From a virus, in the IMG/VR virus record IMGVR_UViG_3300027734_000110, positions 1 to 48,993 of that record: a DNA stretch of 48,993 nt, one strand, 5' to 3'. The notes beneath the pieces are model-generated. The model was not told the origin of the DNA and did no database searches. It saw only the letters and a list, made by a program, of their open reading frames with translations. Below, one piece after another: positions 44,179 to 48,993 of the stretch (position 1 is its first letter; each line of letters opens with the position of its first letter). A program made the translations under genes and the position numbers.

Positions 44179-46380
44179 TTATCCTTGTGGAACTAGTTGA
44201 AATCCTTTTGGAAGTGCAGGTATATTGCTGCCGGGAGGGGGAGTAGTTACCCCAAGGTTCTTATTAAGCTGATTTGGGTCAAATTGAGTCATCTTTAACA
44301 ATGGCCTTAGTTCTGGAGATAGGTTCTTCATTGCAAAATCTGCAGCGTCAATTTCCATCTGTCCGGGATTATTTTTATATTTGTTATATAAAGGTTTACC
44401 GGGTTTAGCGTTATCTTTAATGTGCTGCAAGCTCTGAGTCAGTAAAGTATTATAACGTTCTTGAGCCATTCCAGTAAGCTGCATTTCTTTGTAAGTGCTA
44501 GTATTTTCGCGGCTAGCGCTAGCAGCGGCTAACTGGGCATTTTTTATATCCAGATTAGCTTGCATTTTTAGCAATTCGCCTGCTTTTTCAAGTCTTTCTT
44601 TATTGTCTGAGGCAATACCTTTGGAATCCATTTGAGCTAATTCGCGTTTCAAACCAAGAATTGCATTATTTTCTTTTTCAAATGGTCCTAATGCAGCAAT
44701 ACCAGAGCGTCCTACGTTAGATGCTAACTGACTAAATTCTCCGCCCGGTTGACCGGCAGGAGCATTCATCATATTTAATCCAAAACGAGTTAAAGCAGAT
44801 GGAATGATCATCCCTTTTTGTTCTGCAATGCTTTGTTTCAATTCTTCTTTATCAATCGCTCTTTGTTTAGCAGCTTGATTTTCCATGGCCAGTAATGCAA
44901 CGCCGGCTTTACCAGCATCTAATTTACCGTCTTTACCGGTATTTTGTTTTATTATGTCTGCCATGGTTGGGAGAGCTTTTTCTTCAGTAACCTCATCGCC
45001 TTTGGCAAAGGAGGCAATACCGCCTTCAGCCATCTGGGTCATATCACCTGTTGGCGCGGCAGCTAAGCCGGCTTGTTGAGGAATGTCCTGTGGCATTGGA
45101 AGGCCGGGCTGCAGTGGGCTGGAAGATTGTTGCATTAAACCGGCTACTTGTGGAGCAGCTTGTGGGTTGCTACGGTTATACGCACGCTCCTGCATTAGTC
45201 CTTGAGCATACATATCGTCTATAGGAGTAGATACTGGGCTCTGTGGAACTCTAGCCAATTGGTCATCGGTATACATCTTCATTGGTACTGCACCGCCGGG
45301 TGCCATTTTAATGACCCCGCCATCCGCTTTAGTGGCCGCGTTATACATTGCAGCCGCGCCCAATCCTGCGGTTCCAAGACCGGCCAATTGAGATATTTGG
45401 CTAGGAGCTGCTTGATACATCTGGGTAGAAGACTGTTGCATAGGCAGACCGCGCAACATAGAGTTAAGCATACCCAACTGCAAGAATGGATACTGCTGAG
45501 CTGTAGCGTAGTTTTGAACAGCTTGATTAATGATGTTCTGTTGATTCTGTTGTTGCAACGCACCCTGTTGTGTCTGGGTTCCAATAATTCCTTGTCTTGC
45601 TGCCAGTTCTTGACCACCAAGGCCGGCCAACTGATTTGCATTTTGCATAGCAGCTTGGTTGGCTTGCAATCCAAAGCCTTGGTTTTGATTGTATTGGTTT
45701 TGCGCTGCACCAAATGCTTGATTATAACCTTGGCCAATTACTTGGTTCATGGCCGTATTTTTATTACGTTGATTCTCAGCGGACATCAATGCTTCACGAT
45801 TGCCACCAAAAGCACCGGCACGGGTAGCTCCAGCTCGTTGTTGCATACCAGTAATATCATATTGCCGGCCAATTTCTTGCAGTGCTGGGTTCAAAGCATT
45901 TTGAATATACGGATTCATATATCCACCAACTTGACTTTGGAAGTTTTGTGGATTTGCGTTTGCCCCCATTCCTAAAGCATTACCAACACCAAAACCAGTA
46001 ATTCCTTGTGCCACTCCATAAGAGCCGGGAACTTGAAGATTGGCTGATGAAGATTGCGCTTGTTGTTGTAGTGGACTAAAGCCAGCTATATAATCCTGTG
46101 GGTTGGCGCTATAAGGCGTATATTGATTAAATCCTGTCATATCAGGCGTATAAACTTGTGCCTGTGCAGCATTTAACATATTCATTACGTATGGCTGTGC
46201 ATACTCAGGAATGTTAGTATTTTGAACTGTGGTCTGGGTAGGACCAGCTGGAGCTGGAGCAGGTGCTGATCCACCGCCGCCACCGCCACCATAGATACGG
46301 CCACCGCCTACTTTTTTAACGGTAACAGAGTCCCCTAAAGGCTCACCAAGTGCATATAGTTGACGTTTTGAATAACTCAT
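44179..46380 (-). CDS. Large Gln/Ala-rich internal virion (ejection-like) protein (733 aa)
   Basis: After a Gly-rich start, residues about 40-330 are Gln/Asn/Ala/Gly-rich helices (QQQAQSSSANLQVPGSYGVA, MQQRAGATRAGAFGGNREAL, YNQNQGFGLQANQAAMQNA). Gly-Asp-Ala-rich segments with ADGGVIKMAPGG and MAEGGIASFAKGD come next. The C-terminal third is helical, with MQANLDIKNAQLAAASASRE. This layout is that of internal/ejection proteins of aquatic podoviruses, which form a conduit for DNA during infection. It ends 3 bases before the giant gene, so the two are coexpressed. Confidence 0.65.
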   Translation of the reverse strand: MSYSKRQLYALGEPLGDSVTVKKVGGGRIYGGGGGGGSAPAPAPAGPTQTTVQNTNIPEYAQPYVMNMLNAAQAQVYTPDMTGFNQYTPYSANPQDYIAGFSPLQQQAQSSSANLQVPGSYGVAQGITGFGVGNALGMGANANPQNFQSQVGGYMNPYIQNALNPALQEIGRQYDITGMQQRAGATRAGAFGGNREALMSAENQRNKNTAMNQVIGQGYNQAFGAAQNQYNQNQGFGLQANQAAMQNANQLAGLGGQELAARQGIIGTQTQQGALQQQNQQNIINQAVQNYATAQQYPFLQLGMLNSMLRGLPMQQSSTQMYQAAPSQISQLAGLGTAGLGAAAMYNAATKADGGVIKMAPGGAVPMKMYTDDQLARVPQSPVSTPIDDMYAQGLMQERAYNRSNPQAAPQVAGLMQQSSSPLQPGLPMPQDIPQQAGLAAAPTGDMTQMAEGGIASFAKGDEVTEEKALPTMADIIKQNTGKDGKLDAGKAGVALLAMENQAAKQRAIDKEELKQSIAEQKGMIIPSALTRFGLNMMNAPAGQPGGEFSQLASNVGRSGIAALGPFEKENNAILGLKRELAQMDSKGIASDNKERLEKAGELLKMQANLDIKNAQLAAASASRENTSTYKEMQLTGMAQERYNTLLTQSLQHIKDNAKPGKPLYNKYKNNPGQMEIDAADFAMKNLSPELRPLLKMTQFDPNQLNKNLGVTTPPPGSNIPALPKGFQLVPQG

Positions 46381-46388
46381 AATCTTCC

Positions 46389-46835
46389 TTACAACATTTT
46401 TGTAAATACTTTGTCTGTCATTTTGTAACCCAAATACTCAAATAACTTTGAATTGTCTAAGTGAACTTTAGTGTGCATCACGATTCTTTGAACTCCACGT
46501 TCTTTTAATACTTTTTCAGCGTATTGGAATAACTTAATTCCTACCCTACCTTTGCGAAACTCCTTAGTCACAAAGTACAAATCTTCTATTGCCGTTATAC
46601 AAGACTTGTAGTGAAGATGAGGGGTTACCATAAAAATAATGTAACCAATTAACTGTTCATCATTCCTGCAAGTAATGCACCGCAGCATTCCTGCCTGTGC
46701 CATCCTTTTATAAGCCTCATAATCGGGCTCATAAGGAAACTCTTTTGTTACGCATAACTCTTCATAATGCTCTGGAAAGAGTCTTTCAAACTCATCTACA
46801 AATTTAAATCCATCAACGTCTTCATAGATAATCAT
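46389..46835 (-). CDS. GNAT family N-acetyltransferase (148 aa)
   Basis: The compact GNAT fold is visible: an N-terminal helix and strand, GYIIFMVTPHLHYKSCITAI, EDLYFVTKEFRKGRVGIKLF with the acetyl-CoA loop RKGRVGIK, then AEKVLKERGVQRIVMHTKVH and a final strand LFEYLGYK. The Q/R-x-x-G-x-G/A motif is met as RKGRVG. The substrate is unknown. Phage GNATs beside internal virion genes may acetylate virion or host proteins. It overlaps the next upstream gene by 4 bases. Confidence 0.85.
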   Translation of the reverse strand: MIIYEDVDGFKFVDEFERLFPEHYEELCVTKEFPYEPDYEAYKRMAQAGMLRCITCRNDEQLIGYIIFMVTPHLHYKSCITAIEDLYFVTKEFRKGRVGIKLFQYAEKVLKERGVQRIVMHTKVHLDNSKLFEYLGYKMTDKVFTKML

Positions 46836-48805
46836 GCTGGTAAGTATTTATATGCTTTCGTGTCTGCTGCAATATTCTTCGTCTTGGATCTTTTAGCTTT
46901 AATACGATCCATCATCGCATATAAACGCTTAGCTCCGGCATCTGTAGATCCGTTTCCAAGTTCAGAAACAATACGGGCTGGTATTACAAATTCGCCGGTA
47001 GCTAATCTTGCCGGTTGTTTGCCGCCAATTGTAGCAGGGATAGAGTCAGAAACGCCGTCTCCGGGGCCTCTAAGCAAGCGTCCGCCATCTGAGTATCCAC
47101 CTAAGTGGCCAATGCCACCACCTGCCGCATATCGCAAGCCAGCGGGCATTAAACCGCCACCTGCTCCGCCACCAGTATTATCATAAGTTGGTTGGGCGCT
47201 TGCTGCGTTTCTTGCAGCTTCTTGTGCGGCTTTTTCTGCAGCTATTGCATCATCTATTGCTTTTTGAGCGTTATAAGCTGGAGAACCTATCATTAATAAT
47301 GGATCAATAGCATACCCACCACTTCCCGGAGCAGCTTGTTGTTGCATTGGCAATCCTGCTGGCATTATCTGTGGGTTGTAAGATTGCATAGCGCTTTGAA
47401 TATCAAACGGGGTAGCTTGATAATCTACATATGATGGTTTATAAACATGGCTAGCATTTGCATTATTTTCAGATTTACCACCTTCTGCCATAGCCATTAA
47501 TCCGCCTTCTTTGGACTCAGTAGTTGATTCTCTGGCAATAGATCTTTTGGCCTGCTCTTCTGCCATCATTTGGGCAGGGTCGGTACTAATAGCTCCCAAT
47601 ACATTTTGGCTTGGTATACCTTTTGCTATCTTTACTTTGCTGGATCCAGAAAGCATTTCTAACATTTTACGGGCGCGGTTGTAAGAATCTAAACGGCGTA
47701 ATTCAGGTTCATCAGGCTCAATTTCCACAGGCGCATTACGAGCCTCTAGTACTTGACGTTTGGTTGCCATTTCTAAACCACGCTCTACTTCACCAATGCC
47801 ATCAACCATACTGCCGTAATCTGGAGATCCCTTATAACGTGGAACACCATCAGCATCCATTAAACCACCACCGGCAGCACCAGAAACGTAAGGATTTTTT
47901 ACATAATCCGGATAAACTGGTCTGTATGGGGGATTTGGCGGAGTTGGTAATGAAGCGTTAAAAATTGGCTTGCCATTTGCATCCCGTGGAATTTCTTTCA
48001 TTCCAAAAGGATTTGTACCTTGTGATTGCTGTGCTGGACCACCGGGTAGGGTTGGTTGTTTTGAAAATGCATCGGTTAACAATGGTGCAGCTATACCAGC
48101 CACTGCTGGTAAGTTGTTTTTGGCAACAGATCCCAAAGTTGAAAGACTGCTTGCACCTTTTAACATATTGCTAGCTGGGCCAGATCCCATTGCTGCATTG
48201 GCAGCACCAGCGTTTCTTGTTATCATTTCGGCATTAACGTCTGTTAAATTTGGTCCAGTAAAGTTTGCTACTTGGTCGGCTGTCAAGTTTTGCATATTGC
48301 CAATTTGTGATTTGGCTAATTCTTGTACTTGAGGTTCAACCATGCCGCGACTGGCATTCATGGTTTGGCCCGTTAATGCTTGAGTTTGTGATTTAGCAAA
48401 TTCTTCTGCTGCCGCATTACCGCCTTCTTCTGCAATAGTGCTCGCTCCCGCTTCAGCTAACCCACTAGCCAAGCTGCTACCAGACCAAGCTCCTATACCA
48501 GCCATAAGACCTTTTGTTAGGCTTCCTGTCATGGCATAAGTACCACCAGCTGAAATGGCTATTGCCGCCGGTATAGCCCACCATTGACCTGATGCGGCCG
48601 CGGCTGCACCTAATGCCATAGGTAATACTGTACTTAACACACCTGCTTCTGGAAGGCCGGTTTTTGGGTTAATGGTAAGCGATTTTCCCTGACTCTCTGC
48701 AAGCTTTTGCATTGCAGCAAGTTCTTTGGAAGTCATGTGGACTAGATGAGTGTCTCCCCCACGGCCTTGCGTGGCTAAATAATTGGCAGCTTGGACTAAA
48801 CTCAT
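46832..48805 (-). CDS. Large internal virion protein, membrane-active N-terminus (657 aa)
   Basis: Residues about 55-110 are hydrophobic and Ala/Gly-rich (VLPMALGAAAAASGQWWAIP, AAIAISAGGTYAM), able to insert into membranes. The middle is Pro/Asn/Gly-rich. The C-terminus carries RLLRGPGDGVSDSIPATIGG, then KQPARLATGEFVIPARIVSE and LGNGSTDAGAKRLYAMMDR. This C-terminal signature is very common in internal proteins of marine and freshwater phages. It also has MAMAEGGK-type segments like the 733-residue neighbour. It is the first gene of the internal-virion operon within the window, probably an ejection protein. Confidence 0.65.
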   Translation of the reverse strand: MSLVQAANYLATQGRGGDTHLVHMTSKELAAMQKLAESQGKSLTINPKTGLPEAGVLSTVLPMALGAAAAASGQWWAIPAAIAISAGGTYAMTGSLTKGLMAGIGAWSGSSLASGLAEAGASTIAEEGGNAAAEEFAKSQTQALTGQTMNASRGMVEPQVQELAKSQIGNMQNLTADQVANFTGPNLTDVNAEMITRNAGAANAAMGSGPASNMLKGASSLSTLGSVAKNNLPAVAGIAAPLLTDAFSKQPTLPGGPAQQSQGTNPFGMKEIPRDANGKPIFNASLPTPPNPPYRPVYPDYVKNPYVSGAAGGGLMDADGVPRYKGSPDYGSMVDGIGEVERGLEMATKRQVLEARNAPVEIEPDEPELRRLDSYNRARKMLEMLSGSSKVKIAKGIPSQNVLGAISTDPAQMMAEEQAKRSIARESTTESKEGGLMAMAEGGKSENNANASHVYKPSYVDYQATPFDIQSAMQSYNPQIMPAGLPMQQQAAPGSGGYAIDPLLMIGSPAYNAQKAIDDAIAAEKAAQEAARNAASAQPTYDNTGGGAGGGLMPAGLRYAAGGGIGHLGGYSDGGRLLRGPGDGVSDSIPATIGGKQPARLATGEFVIPARIVSELGNGSTDAGAKRLYAMMDRIKAKRSKTKNIAADTKAYKYLPA

Positions 48806-48844
48806 AAGGGTCCTTTTTGGATATTTTGTGTTGATTTTATCATA

Positions 48845-48993
48845 TTAAACCGTAGTTCCATCAGCCTTTTTCCATACTGTGCCGTTCCACCAAATGGGTC
48901 TATCTAGCGTAGTATCGTAGTAATACTGCCCTATTGGTAACGGTACTTGCGCTGTGCTTATGGGCCTACTTGCAGTATTTCCAGAATCCGGTA
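48845..48993 (-). CDS. Tail fibre-like protein, C-terminal fragment
   Basis: The last 48 codons before TAA 48845 are open to the window edge. They read VPLPIGQYYYDTTLDRPIWW, then NGTVWKKADGTTV. The P.GQ.Y.DTTL..PIWWNGT.W.DA.GT.V pattern is a common C-terminal piece of phage fibre and tail-tip proteins. It lies 39 bases before the next gene start. The N-terminal part is outside the window. Confidence 0.6.
   Translation of the reverse strand, partial: PDSGNTASRPISTAQVPLPIGQYYYDTTLDRPIWWNGTVWKKADGTTV

Noticed and set aside
1-48993. Circular closure joining base 48993 to base 1
   Set aside because: The partial gene at 1-509, continued into 48993, reaches a stop after about ten codons, while the fibre-like fragment at the right end is in another frame. 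The two partial genes look like different proteins.
1-48993. tRNA genes and CRISPR arrays
   Set aside because: By eye I found no cloverleaf with a GTTCGA-type T-loop and no evenly spaced direct repeats; a tRNAscan or repeat-finder run would settle this.

Overview
The window is a contiguous piece of a tailed double-stranded DNA phage (Caudoviricetes), nearly all of it coding. It holds a complete packaging and head module: small and large terminase, an 822-residue portal, a GroES-like co-chaperonin, scaffold, and major capsid. It also holds head/tail adaptor-type proteins and a block of very large internal or ejected virion proteins. I see no tail sheath, tail-tube/tape-measure pair, integrase, endolysin or DNA polymerase. 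Two adaptor-like genes plus large Q/A-rich internal proteins suggest a podovirus-like, lytic phage of a Gram-negative, probably aquatic, bacterium. That is inference from gene families recalled from uncultured marine and freshwater phages. A phasin-like mini-gene and parS-like sites hint at a proteobacterial host. Both window ends cut genes. Joining the ends directly does not give a continuous reading frame between the two partial genes, so the window is not shown to be a closed circle.

Layout. Positions 1-17108 are leftward: small terminase, wHTH protein, large terminase, portal, Cpn10-like, scaffold, decoration, capsid, a terminator plus new promoter at about 8.0 kb, then decoration-like proteins, a glycosyltransferase, a holin candidate, and a run of small basic Gly/Lys-rich proteins. 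Four of those share a C-terminal RADGC...RGKT tag. Two adaptor-like proteins and tail-associated proteins follow. Positions 17110-17370 are a divergent control region. Positions 17371-22923 are a rightward array of about 25 tiny genes, many translationally coupled and GC/GGCC-rich in the first part, carrying two copies of a conserved hairpin leader. Positions 22910-26350 are leftward: TOPRIM primase-like protein, a stand-alone sigma-region-4-like HTH, a nuclease-like protein, and an SF2 helicase. Positions 26485-27791 are a rightward pair (metallophosphoesterase and SprT-like metalloprotease). Positions 27943-34672 are leftward: a phasin-like peptide, a 600-bp non-coding stretch with a candidate small RNA, an HNH-like protein, many small proteins including DUF3310, an ERF single-strand annealing protein and a RecB/Cas4-like nuclease. 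RusA (34751-35095) is rightward with its own terminator. Positions 35146-48805 are leftward: a 3009-residue polyvalent protein, two large internal virion proteins and a GNAT acetyltransferase, preceded by a tail-fibre C-terminus cut by the window end.

How it may work. The recombination set (ERF, RecB-like nuclease, RusA, SF2 helicase, TOPRIM protein) suggests recombination-linked replication. The early-type tiny genes are placed like host-takeover functions. The giant polyvalent protein carries a GNAT-like domain, a GHKL/Bergerat-type ATPase and an HExxH peptidase-like domain within an internal-virion-type scaffold. It is a plausible injected effector and one of the two most interesting objects here. 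The other is a compact promoter-hairpins-terminator unit at 28.5-28.7 kb that could be a C/U-rich regulatory RNA.
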